From Rhodospirillales bacterium 70-18 (lineage in GTDB: Bacteria > Pseudomonadota > Alphaproteobacteria > Acetobacterales > Acetobacteraceae), in the NCBI GenBank assembly GCA_001899585.1, contig MKWE01000031.1, positions 209,168 through 273,167 of the forward strand: a DNA stretch of 64,000 bases, written 5' to 3'. This document shows positions 41,354-50,112 of this stretch, piece by piece. A program made the position numbers and the translations under genes. Below the pieces are notes generated by a model. It ran no database searches, was not told the origin of the DNA, and was given only the letters and a program-made list of their open reading frames with translations. Position 1 is the stretch's first letter; every line of letters starts with the position of its first letter.

Positions 41354-42673
41354 ATGGAAGTCCCCACCTACTCCCCCCGCGAGATCGTCAGCGAGCTGGA
41401 CCGCTTCATCGTCGGCCAGGCCGACGCCAAGCGCGCGGTGTCGATCGCGCTGCGCAACCGCTGGCGCCGCCAGCAGTTGCCGGAGGGCATCCGCGAGGAA
41501 GTGATGCCCAAGAACATCCTGATGATCGGCCCGACCGGCTGCGGCAAGACCGAGATCGCCCGCCGCCTGGCCCGGCTGGCGCAGGCGCCGTTCATCAAGG
41601 TGGAAGCCACCAAGTTCACCGAGGTCGGCTATGTCGGCCGCGACGTGGAAAGCATCGTGCGCGACCTGGTGGAGATCAGCATCGCCATGCTGCGCGACTC
41701 CAGCCGCAAGGAGGTGCAGGCCCGCGCCGAACTGGCCGCCGAGGAGCGGCTGATCACCGCCCTGGTGGGCGAGCAGGCCGCCGCCGATACCCGCAGCAAG
41801 TTCCGCCGCATGCTGCGCGCCGGCGAGCTGGAGGAGCGCGAGATCGAGATCAGCCTGACCGAGCAGCCCGGCACGCCGATCGGCCAGATGGACATCCCCG
41901 GCATGCCGCCCGGCCAGATGATGAACCTGGGCGAGATGATGAAGGGCGTGTTCGGCCGCCCGGCCCAGGCCCGCAAGATGACCGTCGCCGCCGCCCGCGC
42001 CGCGTTGCAGCGCGAGGAGGCCGACAAGCTGCTGGACGGCGAGCAGCTCACCAAGAACGCGATCTCGCATGTCGAGGAGAACGGCATCGTCTTCCTGGAC
42101 GAGATCGACAAGATCTGCGCCCGCAGCACGGAGGGCGGCATGCGCGGCGCCGACGTCTCCCGCGAGGGCGTGCAGCGCGACCTGCTGCCGCTGATCGAGG
42201 GCACGACGGTGGCCACCAAGCACGGCCCGGTGAAGACCGACCACATCCTGTTCGTGGCCTCCGGCGCCTTCCACCTGGCCAAGCCGGCCGACCTGCTGCC
42301 CGAATTGCAGGGCCGCCTGCCGATCCGCGTGGAGCTGGCGCCGCTGTCGCGCGACGATCTGCGCCGCATCCTGACCGAGCCGGAACACAACCTGCTGAAG
42401 CAGTACGAGGCGCTGATCGCCACCGAGGGCCTGACCCTGCGCTTCTCCGAGGACGCCATCGACGCGCTGGCCGACCTGGCGGCGGACATCAACGACCGGG
42501 TGGAGAACATCGGCGCACGGCGGCTGCAAACCGTGCTGGAGAAGCTGCTGGAGGAGATCAGCTTCACCGCCAGCGACCGCGGCGGCCAGGAAGTGGTGGT
42601 GGACGCCGCCTATGTGCGCGAGCGCGTGGCCCCGCTGGCCGCGCGGGGCGACCTCAGCCGGTTCATCCTGTAG
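41354..42673 (+). CDS. hslU: ATP-dependent protease ATPase subunit HslU
   Basis: A 439-residue AAA+ unfoldase. Walker A GPTGCGKT is at 59-66, the pore motif GYVGRD follows, Walker B is [10 protein letters not shown] and sensor sequences are near [20 protein letters not shown]. The I-domain lies at about 110-240. The C-terminal DLSRFIL is the tail that inserts into HslV to activate it. Start ATG 41354 gives the standard [16 protein letters not shown]. Confidence 0.97.
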   Translation: MEVPTYSPREIVSELDRFIVGQADAKRAVSIALRNRWRRQQLPEGIREEVMPKNILMIGPTGCGKTEIARRLARLAQAPFIKVEATKFTEVGYVGRDVESIVRDLVEISIAMLRDSSRKEVQARAELAAEERLITALVGEQAAADTRSKFRRMLRAGELEEREIEISLTEQPGTPIGQMDIPGMPPGQMMNLGEMMKGVFGRPAQARKMTVAAARAALQREEADKLLDGEQLTKNAISHVEENGIVFLDEIDKICARSTEGGMRGADVSREGVQRDLLPLIEGTTVATKHGPVKTDHILFVASGAFHLAKPADLLPELQGRLPIRVELAPLSRDDLRRILTEPEHNLLKQYEALIATEGLTLRFSEDAIDALADLAADINDRVENIGARRLQTVLEKLLEEISFTASDRGGQEVVVDAAYVRERVAPLAARGDLSRFIL

Positions 42674-42681
42674 CGGGCCCG

Positions 42682-42714
42682 GCGGCGGCGGCGCGTTTTT
42701 CTGGCCGCCGCCGC
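42682..42714 (+). terminator. Strong hairpin after hslU
   Basis: GCGGCGGCGGC (42682-42692) and GCCGCCGCCGC (42704-42714) pair perfectly over 11 bp with an 11-nt loop containing TTTTT. The U run is in the loop rather than after the stem, so it is not a textbook intrinsic terminator, but it lies just after the hslU stop. Confidence 0.5.
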
Positions 42715-42749
42715 ATTCCGTTATAACCTTCGTGCAAACGGAGGGCCTC

Positions 42750-42974
42750 ATGAGCAGCCTGAAACTGACATCCATCGGCAACTCGGTCGGCGTCATCCTG
42801 CCCAAGGAGCTGCTGGCCCGGCTCGGCGTCGGCAAGGGCGACACGCTGCACGTGATCGAAACCGCCGACGGCATCCGCCTGACCACGGCGGACCCTGAGT
42901 TCGAGGCGCAGATGGAGGTGGCGCGCAAGCTGATGAAGCGCTGGCACAACGTGCTGCGCGAGCTGGCCAAGTGA
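42750..42974 (+). CDS. AbrB/MazE-type antitoxin
   Basis: A 74-residue swapped-hairpin AbrB domain protein (LTSIGNSVGVILPKELLARLGVGKGD), the usual DNA-binding half of an antitoxin, followed by a helical tail (MEVARKLMKRWHNVLRELAK) that would bind the toxin. It overlaps the Doc toxin start codon (GTGA). Such antitoxins autoregulate their operon. GTTATAACCTT at 42720 is a likely promoter element. Confidence 0.92.
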   Translation: MSSLKLTSIGNSVGVILPKELLARLGVGKGDTLHVIETADGIRLTTADPEFEAQMEVARKLMKRWHNVLRELAK

Positions 42975-43354
42975 CCATCTGGCTCGGCCGGGCCCTCATC
43001 CTGGCCATCCACGACGAGCAGATCGCGCGCCACGGCGGCATGCCGGGGCTACGCGACGAGGGCTTGCTGGAAAGCGCGCTTGCGCGCCCGCTGAACCGTG
43101 CCGGCTATGCCGAGCCGGACATCGCGGAACTGGGCGCGTTCTACACGCTCGGCATCGCGCGCAACCACCTCTTTGTCGATGGCAACAAGCGGGTCGCCTT
43201 CGCCGCGCTGTTCACCTTCCTCGCGCTCAACGGGATGGAGTTCGAACCGCCCGAGGTGGAGGCGACCATGACAATCCTCAGCATGGCCGCCGGCGAGACC
43301 GACGACGACGCCTTCATCGCCTGGGTCCGCCGCCACGCCGCGCCGCCGGCCTGA
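42971..43354 (+). CDS. doc: Doc family toxin (Fic fold)
   Basis: A 127-residue Fic/Doc protein with the active-site motif HLFVDGNKRVAF, matching H-x-F-x-D-G-N-K-R. Doc toxins phosphorylate EF-Tu and halt translation. It starts with GTG overlapping the antitoxin stop (GTGA), so antitoxin and toxin are translated together. Length fits Doc (about 126). Confidence 0.93.
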   Translation: MTIWLGRALILAIHDEQIARHGGMPGLRDEGLLESALARPLNRAGYAEPDIAELGAFYTLGIARNHLFVDGNKRVAFAALFTFLALNGMEFEPPEVEATMTILSMAAGETDDDAFIAWVRRHAAPPA

Positions 43355-43392
43355 CACCCGGCGGGGTTGACGCCTTCCCCGCGCACGCGCAC

Positions 43393-43848
43393 ATGCTCGC
43401 CATGCCCCAGCCCGACCCCTTCCTGCAGCCCGAGGACCCCACCGCCGCCGCCGCCATCGCGGCCATCGGCGAGGATCTGGCGCTGTTCGACGACTGGATG
43501 GAGCGCTACCAGTACATCATCGAGCTCGGCCGCAAGCTGCCGCCCTTCCCGGAGGCGTGGGCCGACGACGCCCACCGCGTGCCCGGCTGCCAGAGCAAGG
43601 TGTGGATGGAGGCCGAAAAGCGCGACGGGCGGCTGTACCTGGCCGGCGCCTCGGACGCCGCCATCGTCGCCGGGCTGGTGGCGCTGCTGCTGCGCGTCTA
43701 TTCCGGGCGGACTCCGGCGGAAATCATCGCCACGGAGCCGGTTTTCCTGAAGGAATTCGGCCTTTTGGAGGCGCTTTCGACCAATCGCGGCAACGGTATC
43801 GCCGCCATGGCCCGGCGCATCCGCGACGCCGCCGCCCACTACGCCTGA
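43393..43848 (+). CDS. sufE: SufE cysteine desulfurase activator
   Basis: A 151-residue SufE protein with the sulfur-accepting Cys in RVPGCQSKVWM; WMERYQYIIELGRKLP is also typical. It takes sulfane sulfur from SufS for iron-sulfur cluster assembly. No other suf gene is nearby. ATG 43402, three codons later, is an equally good start. Confidence 0.94.
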   Translation: MLAMPQPDPFLQPEDPTAAAAIAAIGEDLALFDDWMERYQYIIELGRKLPPFPEAWADDAHRVPGCQSKVWMEAEKRDGRLYLAGASDAAIVAGLVALLLRVYSGRTPAEIIATEPVFLKEFGLLEALSTNRGNGIAAMARRIRDAAAHYA

Positions 43849-43858
43849 CGCCGCGGCC

Positions 43859-45010
43859 GTGCATCCGGGCGGCCGCTACCCCGGCCTGCGCGTCGCCGCA
43901 TTCCTGGCGGCGATCTTCATTCCGGCCGGCATCACCACCGCGTTCCTGCCGCTCTGGCTGGCTGATCGCGGGTTGTCGGCGGCCGGGATCGGCCAGGTGC
44001 TCGGCATCTCCACCTTCGGCCGGCTGCTGGCCACCCCGGGCTGGGGACGGCTGGCCGACCGCTTCGGCGGGCGGCGGGCGGTGCTGGCGGCGGCGGCGGC
44101 GCTGGCGATGCTGGCGTCGCTCGCCTTCCTGCCGGCGCAGGGCTTCGCGGTGCTGCTGCTGGCGACAGTGGCGCAGGGGGCCAGCGCCTCCGCACTGATG
44201 CCGGTGGCCGATGCGCTGACCCTGGCGCTGGCCCGCGAGGGGCGGCTGGAGTACGGGCGGGTGCGCGCGGTCGGCTCGACGGCGTTCATGGGGGCCACGG
44301 CGGCGGGCGGCTGGCTGGTGGACCGGCTGGGCGTGCGCGTGCTGCCGCTGCTGCTGGCGGCCGGCTACGGCGCGGCCGCCGCCCTGGCGCGCCTGCTGCC
44401 GGAGCCGCAGGCGGCCCCGCATGCCGGGCACGGGCGCGGCGGCACGCGGCTGCTGGCCTATCGCCCGTTCCTGCTGACGCTCGCCGCCTCGGCACTGATC
44501 CAGGGCGGGCATGCCGCCTATTACGGCCTCGCCTCGCTGCACTGGCGGCGGCACGGGCTGAGCGACACCATGATCGGCCTGCTCTGGGCGGAGGGGGTGG
44601 TGTCGGAGATCGCGCTGTTCTTCTGGGGCCGCCGCCTGGCCGAGCGGCTGGGCCCGGCCGGGCTGACCGCGCTGGCCGCCTCGGCCGCGATGCTGCGCTG
44701 GACGGTGACCGGGCTGACCACCGCCCTGCCGGCGCTGCTGGCCGTGCAGGTGCTGCACGGCGCCACCTACGGCATGCAACACCTCTCGGCGATGCTGATG
44801 CTCAGCCGCACCGTCGCCCCCGAGCGCGCCGCCACGGCGCAGACGCTGCATGCCACGCTGGGCAGTTCGGTGCCCACCGGGCTGCTGATCTGGGCCACCG
44901 GCAGCCTGTACGACGGCAGCGGCGCGGTGTTCCTGGCGATGGCGCTGCTCGGCGCGCTGGCGCTGCCGCTGGTGTCCGGGCTGCATCGCGCCTGGGTGCG
45001 GCACGCCTGA
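43859..45010 (+). CDS. MFS transporter, PPP (phenylpropionate)-like family
   Basis: A 383-residue protein with about 12 hydrophobic segments. WGRLADRFGGRRAVL is a good MFS A-motif and YGRVRAVGSTAFMGATAAGGWLVDR resembles LacY/HcaT-like permeases. It uses a GTG start only 10 bp after sufE, with no better ATG. The following amidohydrolase starts 88 bp later, so it may import that enzyme's substrate. Substrate unknown. Confidence 0.83.
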   Translation: MHPGGRYPGLRVAAFLAAIFIPAGITTAFLPLWLADRGLSAAGIGQVLGISTFGRLLATPGWGRLADRFGGRRAVLAAAAALAMLASLAFLPAQGFAVLLLATVAQGASASALMPVADALTLALAREGRLEYGRVRAVGSTAFMGATAAGGWLVDRLGVRVLPLLLAAGYGAAAALARLLPEPQAAPHAGHGRGGTRLLAYRPFLLTLAASALIQGGHAAYYGLASLHWRRHGLSDTMIGLLWAEGVVSEIALFFWGRRLAERLGPAGLTALAASAAMLRWTVTGLTTALPALLAVQVLHGATYGMQHLSAMLMLSRTVAPERAATAQTLHATLGSSVPTGLLIWATGSLYDGSGAVFLAMALLGALALPLVSGLHRAWVRHA

Positions 45011-45098
45011 ACGATCCGCCGGGAGTTGCGGCCCCGCCGCCGCCGGGGCAGCATCGGCGCGCACAGCACAAGGCTCGCCGCATGGATCTGCCCGCCAC

Positions 45099-46358
45099 AT
45101 GGACCTGATCGTCCGCAACACCCGCCTGTCCTGCGACCCGGTGGCGCCGCCGGTCGATATCGGGGTGCGGGACGGGCGGATCGTGGCAATCGAGCCGGGG
45201 CTGCGCGCCGAGGCGCGCGAGGTCTACGACGCCGGCGGCTGCATGGCCTGCGGCGGCTTCTGCGAGACCCATATCCACCTGGAAAAGTCGCGCATCATTG
45301 ACCGCTGCGCCCCCGCCAATGGGCGCGACGCCATGGCGGTCAGGCGCATCTCCGACATCAAGCACACGTTCACGGTGGAGGACGTGGTGGCCCGCGCCCG
45401 CCAGACGCTGGAGGCCTGCCTGGCGAACGGCGCCACGCGGATGCGCGCGCATGTGGAGCTGGACCCCAAGGTGGGGCTGCGCGGCTTCGAGGGCGTCAGG
45501 CGGCTGGCGCGGGACTACGCCTGGGCGATCGACATCGAGATCTGCGTGTTCCCGCAGGAGGGGCTGACCAACAACCCCGGCACCGACGAGTTGCTGGTCG
45601 CCGCCCTGCGCGACGGCGCCACCGTGGTCGGTGCCGCGCCCGCCTACGACACCGACCACGCCGCCCAGATCCGCCGCATCTTCGCGCTCGGCCGGGAATT
45701 CGATGTCGATATCGACATGCACCTGGATTTCGGCAACTCGCCGGAGGGGATGGATATCCACCTGGTCTGCGACCTGACCGAGCAGTACCGGCTCGGCGGC
45801 CGGGTCACCGTGGGCCATGCCACCATGCTCTCCACCATGAAGCTGCCCGACCTCAAGGCGCTGGCGAGGCGCATCGGCGATGCTGGCGTGGCGGTGACGG
45901 TGCTGCCGGCCACCGACCTGTTCCTGATGGGCCGCGACCAGACCGACAATATCCGCCGCGGGCTGGCCGACGTGAACCTGCTGGCGGCGCACGGCGTCAC
46001 CTGCAGCCTGTCCACCAACAACGTGCTGAACCCGTTCACCCCGTTCGGCGATTGCAGCCTGGTGCGGATGGGCAACCTGCAGGCCAATGTGTGCCAGATC
46101 GGCGAGGCCGGGGGGCTGCGCGAGATCTTCGCCATGCTCACCGAACGCTCCGCAAAGCTGATGAATTTGCCGGATTATGGCCTGAAAATCGGCAATCCGG
46201 CCGATATCGTGGTGGTCGACGCCACCTCCCCCGAGCAGGCGATCGCCGAGATCAGCCCGCCGCTGGCCGCCTTCAAGCGCGGCCGCCGCACGCTGACCCG
46301 CGCCCGCCCCCAACTGCATGCCCCCGAACCACATGCCTTGGCAGGAGCCACTCCATGA
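45099..46358 (+). CDS. Cytosine deaminase-like amidohydrolase
   Basis: A 419-residue CodA-like amidohydrolase. The first metal pair is THIHLEKS, a later His is in VTVGHATML, and the C-terminal composite domain (GNPADIVVVDA) is normal. Where E. coli CodA has the Asp of HDDVFDPW, this reads STNNVLNPF, so the usual catalytic Asp is Asn. I recall related annotated amidohydrolases with the same Asn-Asn, so this may be a distinct subfamily rather than a dead enzyme. Overlaps kynU by ATGA. Confidence 0.85.
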   Translation: MDLIVRNTRLSCDPVAPPVDIGVRDGRIVAIEPGLRAEAREVYDAGGCMACGGFCETHIHLEKSRIIDRCAPANGRDAMAVRRISDIKHTFTVEDVVARARQTLEACLANGATRMRAHVELDPKVGLRGFEGVRRLARDYAWAIDIEICVFPQEGLTNNPGTDELLVAALRDGATVVGAAPAYDTDHAAQIRRIFALGREFDVDIDMHLDFGNSPEGMDIHLVCDLTEQYRLGGRVTVGHATMLSTMKLPDLKALARRIGDAGVAVTVLPATDLFLMGRDQTDNIRRGLADVNLLAAHGVTCSLSTNNVLNPFTPFGDCSLVRMGNLQANVCQIGEAGGLREIFAMLTERSAKLMNLPDYGLKIGNPADIVVVDATSPEQAIAEISPPLAAFKRGRRTLTRARPQLHAPEPHALAGATP

Positions 46359-47593
46359 GCCTGACCCGCGCCACGCTGGAGGCGCTCGACCGCACCGACC
46401 CGCTGGCGCATTTCCGCGACCTGTTCGCCCTGCCCGAGGGGGTGGTCTACCTGGACGGCAACTCGCTGGGCGCCCGCCCGCGCGCCACCGCCGCCCGCGT
46501 GGCGGCGGTGGTGGAGCGGGAATGGGGCGAGGGGCTGATCCGTAGCTGGAACGACGCCGGCTGGATGAACCTGCCGGCGCGCGTGGGCGACAAGATCGGC
46601 CGGCTGGTCGGCGCGCCCGCCGGCAGCGTGATGGTGGGCGACAGCACCTCGGTCAACCTGTTCAAGATGCTCGGCGTGGCGCTGGCGCTGCGGCCGGACC
46701 GGCGGGTGATCGTCTCGGAGCGGCGCAACTTCCCCACCGACCTCTATGTCGCCGAGGGGCTGGCCGCGCTGCTGGCGCAAGGCCACACGCTGCGGCTGGT
46801 GGAGCCGGAGGAGCTGCCGCACGCCATCGACGACCGCGTGGCGGTGGTGATGCTGACCCATGTGAACTACCACACCGGCGCCATGCACGACATGGCGGCG
46901 CTCACCCGCCGGGCGCACGCGGCCGGGGCGCTGGCGCTGTGGGACCTCGCCCATTCGGCCGGCGCGGTGCCGGTGGACCTGACGGCGGCCGGCGCCGACC
47001 TCGCGGTGGGCTGCGGCTACAAATACCTCAATGGCGGGCCCGGCGCGCCGGCCTTCCTGTATGTCGCGCCGGCCTTGCAGGAGCGGGCGCGCTACCCGAT
47101 CACCGGCTGGCTGGGCCACGCCGCGCCGTTCGCCTTCGAGCCGTCCTACCGCCCGGCCGGCGGCATCGCGCGCGCCCTTGTCGGCACGCCGCCGGTGCTG
47201 AGCCTGGCCGCGCTGGAAGTGGGGGTGGACATCGCCCTGCAGGCGCCGATGGACCAGCTGCGCGCCAAATCGCTGCGGCAGACCGCGCTGTTCGCCGAGC
47301 TGGTGGGGCAGGAATGCAGGGAATGGGAGTTCCACCTCGTCTCCCCCACCGATCCGGCCCATCGGGGCAGCCAGGTCAGCCTCGCGCATCCGCGGGCCTA
47401 TGCAATCATGCAGGCGCTGATCGCGCGCGGGGTGATCGGCGATTTCCGCGCGCCCAACATCCTGCGCTTCGGCATGACGCCGCTGTACCTGCGCCACGCC
47501 GAGCTGTGGGACGCGGTACAGGCGCTGCGCGCAGTGATGCAGGACGGCGAGTGGGAGCGGCCGGAGTACCAGGCCCGCCGCGCGGTGACCTAG
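46355..47593 (+). CDS. kynU: Kynureninase
   Basis: A 412-residue PLP enzyme cleaving kynurenine (or 3-hydroxykynurenine) to anthranilate and alanine. Schiff-base Lys223 lies in CGYKYLNGGPG; LDGNSLG and WDLAHSAGAVP are typical kynureninase segments. It overlaps the amidohydrolase stop by ATGA. kynA and kynB are not in the window, so the route of its substrate is open. Confidence 0.95.
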   Translation: MSLTRATLEALDRTDPLAHFRDLFALPEGVVYLDGNSLGARPRATAARVAAVVEREWGEGLIRSWNDAGWMNLPARVGDKIGRLVGAPAGSVMVGDSTSVNLFKMLGVALALRPDRRVIVSERRNFPTDLYVAEGLAALLAQGHTLRLVEPEELPHAIDDRVAVVMLTHVNYHTGAMHDMAALTRRAHAAGALALWDLAHSAGAVPVDLTAAGADLAVGCGYKYLNGGPGAPAFLYVAPALQERARYPITGWLGHAAPFAFEPSYRPAGGIARALVGTPPVLSLAALEVGVDIALQAPMDQLRAKSLRQTALFAELVGQECREWEFHLVSPTDPAHRGSQVSLAHPRAYAIMQALIARGVIGDFRAPNILRFGMTPLYLRHAELWDAVQALRAVMQDGEWERPEYQARRAVT

Positions 47594-47696
47594 AGCGTGA
47601 TGACCGGAGGTGGAATCACCGGAGGTCTGAATCACGCGACAAAACAAACCGTCAGAGCGTGATGACCGCTTCTTTCAGCGGTCATCACGCTCTGAC
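47593..47696. repeat. Two-hairpin repeat, copy 1 (GAGCGTGATGACC family)
   Basis: The 5' part GCGTGATGACC-GGA-GGTG-GAAT-CACC-GGA-GGTC-TGA-ATCACGC folds as nested stems. The 3' part is a perfect 20-bp hairpin: 47651-47670 against 47677-47696 with loop TCTTTC. It begins at the last base of the kynU stop. A second copy is at 51025 and a degenerate one at 28908. Confidence 0.92.
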
Positions 47697-47763
47697 GCAC
47701 GCGGGCGTTGAAACCGCCGCCCCGGCGGGATTAGCGTGGCGGCGAACCGGACGGAGGTTGCCC

Positions 47764-48087
47764 ATGGCCCCGCGCGCCGTTGCCGTCCTCGCAGCCCTGG
47801 CCGTGCTGGCGTTCGCGGCGCCGGCCCGGGCGGACGCGATCGACGGCGCCTGGTGCCTCGCCAGCACCGGGCGGATGGTGATCGACGGCCCGGCGATCCA
47901 GACGCCCGGGGGCGCGCGGATCACCGGCGATTATTCGCGCCACGCCTTCCGCTACATCGTGCCGGCCGGCGAGCCGGGGGCGGGCAGCGAGGTGCATATG
48001 ATCCTGCTGGGCGAGGAGGCAGTGCAGGTGCAGGTGGGCGCCGGCCCGGCCCGAACATGGCACCGCTGCGGGCCGGACGTGAGCTGA
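47764..48087 (+). CDS. Small exported protein of unknown function
   Basis: A 107-residue protein with a signal peptide (MAPRAVAVLAALAVLAFAAPARA, cleaved after ARA). The mature part is about 84 residues, beta-rich, with two Cys (IDGAWCLAST and TWHRCGPD) that could form a disulfide closing the domain. Start ATG 47764 follows CGGAGGTTGCCC. Family not recognised. Convergent with the PBP gene. Confidence 0.78.
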   Translation: MAPRAVAVLAALAVLAFAAPARADAIDGAWCLASTGRMVIDGPAIQTPGGARITGDYSRHAFRYIVPAGEPGAGSEVHMILLGEEAVQVQVGAGPARTWHRCGPDVS

Positions 48088-48140
48088 CCTGCCCCGGCGG
48101 GCGGGCGGCGGGGCCTTGTCAGCCTTGATACCCGAACCGC

Positions 48141-50015
48141 TCAGGGGGCCGGCAGCGCCGCCGCGATGTCGTGGAACAGCCGCGCCGGCAGGGTGCCGCC
48201 GGTGATGGCGTGCATCGGCGCGTTGTCGTCGTTGCCCATCCACACGCCGATGATCCGCCCGCCGATATAGCCGATGAACCAGGCGTCGCGGTAATCCTGG
48301 GTGGTGCCGGTCTTGCCGGCCACCAGATGCCCCGCCACCGCGGCCGCCTGGCCGGTGCCGCGCGCCACCACCGCCGTCAGCATGCGCGCCATCATCGCCG
48401 CGAGGTCGGGGTTGACCACCCGGACGGGGGCGGGCTGGGCCAGCTTCACATCGTGCCCGTCCGCCCGCACCGCCGCCAGCCCGGTCGGCACCACCAGCCG
48501 GCCGCCGTTGAAGAACGTCGCGTAGGCGGCGGTCATCGGCAGCAGCCCGACATCGGAGGTGCCCAGCGCGATCGAGTCGTTGGCCTCCAGCTTGCCGCCG
48601 ATGCCCAGCCGGTGCGCCACCGCCACCACCGCCCCCGGCCCGCCGGCGGCGATCAGCAGCCGCACCGCCACCGTGTTGATCGACTGCGCCAGCGCCTCCT
48701 CCACGGTGATCTCGCCGAGGTATTTGCGCTCAAAATTCGACGGGCTCCAGTTTCCCAGCCGGATCGGCGCGTCCAGGATCGGGTCGTCCGGGCGGATGCC
48801 CTTCTCCAGCGCCGCCAGCCAGACGAACGGCTTGAAGCTGGAGCCGGGCTGGCGGCGCGCCACCACGGCGCGGTTGTACGGGCTGGTGCGATAGTCGCGC
48901 CCGCCGGCCATCGCCTGCACGCCCCCGGTGGCGGCGTCCAGCACCACCACCGCCGCCTGGCCGACCCCGGCGGCCTTGCCCGGCCCGTCCAGGATGGCGG
49001 CCAGCCTGGCCTCCACGATGCCCTGCAGCGGCAGGTCCATCGTGGTGCGCACCACCGCGTCCGCCCCCTCCGGCAGCACCGCCTGCACCTGCTCGGCCGC
49101 CCAGTCGGCGAACCAGCCGGAAGCGGGGGAAGGGCGCGGCGGGAAGGCGATCTCGGCCGAGGCGGCCTGCGCCTGGGCGGCGGTGATGGCGCCGGTATCG
49201 GCCATCGCGGCCAGCACCTCGCGCCCGCGCGCGGCGGCGGCCTGCGGGTCGGCGCGGGGGTTGAAGCGCGAGGGCGCGCGCGGCAGCCCGGCGATGACGG
49301 CCGCCTGCCACAGCGACAGGTCGCGCGCCGAGACGCCGAAATACAGATGCGCCGCCGCATCCACCCCCCAGGCGCCGCTGCCCAGGTAGACCCGGTTGAG
49401 CCATATCTCCAGGATTTCCCGCTTGGTGAAATGCCGCTCCAGCCACAGCGTCAGCAACAGCTCCTGCACCTTGCGGCGGAAGGTGCGGGCGTTGGTCAGG
49501 AACAGGTTCTTGGCCACCTGCTGGGTGATGGTGGAGCCGCCCTGCACCAGCCGGCCGGCGCGCAGGTTGACGAAGGCGGCGCGCGCGATGCCGACCAGGT
49601 CGAGGCCCATATGCGACCAGAAGCGCCGGTCCTCCACCGCCACCGCCGCCTTGGGCAGCCAGGGCGACATCTGGCTGAGCCGCAGCGGCTCGCCCACCAC
49701 GTCGCCGAAGGTGGCGATGATGTGGCCGCGGTCGTCGGCCAGCGTCAGGCTCGGGCGGCGGGCCGCGTCCAGCGCCGCTTCCGGGCGCGGCAGGTCCCAG
49801 GCGAACCACAGCAGCGCCAGCCCCATCGCCACCGCGCCCCACACGCCCAGCACCACCGCCCAGCGCAGCAGCCGCCAGCGCGCCCGGCGCGGCGCGGCAC
49901 CGCCCGCCGGCCCGCGCACCGGACCGCCGGCAGGCGGGCGGCGGCGGGGCGGCAGCGGCGGCGGAACCCGCGAGGGGCGCCGGTCATGCGGCGAGATCTG
50001 GGGCGGCCGGTACAT
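48141..50015 (-). CDS. Class A penicillin-binding protein (PBP1a type)
   Basis: A 624-residue bifunctional peptidoglycan synthase. A Pro/Arg-rich cytoplasmic tail (1-48) precedes a membrane helix (about 50-72). The glycosyltransferase domain has VEDRRFWSHMGLD (Glu128) and GGSTITQQVAKNLFL. The transpeptidase domain has Ser392 in GSSFKPF, SIN as second motif and GKTGTT as third, all intact. It is relatively short, lacking the long C-terminal extensions of PBP1a/1b of E. coli. The upstream open frame is antisense to the next gene. Confidence 0.95.
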   Translation of the reverse strand: MYRPPQISPHDRRPSRVPPPLPPRRRPPAGGPVRGPAGGAAPRRARWRLLRWAVVLGVWGAVAMGLALLWFAWDLPRPEAALDAARRPSLTLADDRGHIIATFGDVVGEPLRLSQMSPWLPKAAVAVEDRRFWSHMGLDLVGIARAAFVNLRAGRLVQGGSTITQQVAKNLFLTNARTFRRKVQELLLTLWLERHFTKREILEIWLNRVYLGSGAWGVDAAAHLYFGVSARDLSLWQAAVIAGLPRAPSRFNPRADPQAAAARGREVLAAMADTGAITAAQAQAASAEIAFPPRPSPASGWFADWAAEQVQAVLPEGADAVVRTTMDLPLQGIVEARLAAILDGPGKAAGVGQAAVVVLDAATGGVQAMAGGRDYRTSPYNRAVVARRQPGSSFKPFVWLAALEKGIRPDDPILDAPIRLGNWSPSNFERKYLGEITVEEALAQSINTVAVRLLIAAGGPGAVVAVAHRLGIGGKLEANDSIALGTSDVGLLPMTAAYATFFNGGRLVVPTGLAAVRADGHDVKLAQPAPVRVVNPDLAAMMARMLTAVVARGTGQAAAVAGHLVAGKTGTTQDYRDAWFIGYIGGRIIGVWMGNDDNAPMHAITGGTLPARLFHDIAAALPAP

Positions 50016-50112
50016 CGCCCCCTCACTACCGCGCGGCGTGGCGCGTCGCCACTCCCGCCGCTTGCGGACGGCCGCCGCGCCGCGCAGAATCGGCACCGAA
50101 ACAGGGGGTCCC

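Noticed and set aside
42682..42714. Intrinsic terminator of hslU
   Set aside because: The stem is strong but the T run is in the loop and no T tract follows, so I list it only as a hairpin with modest confidence.
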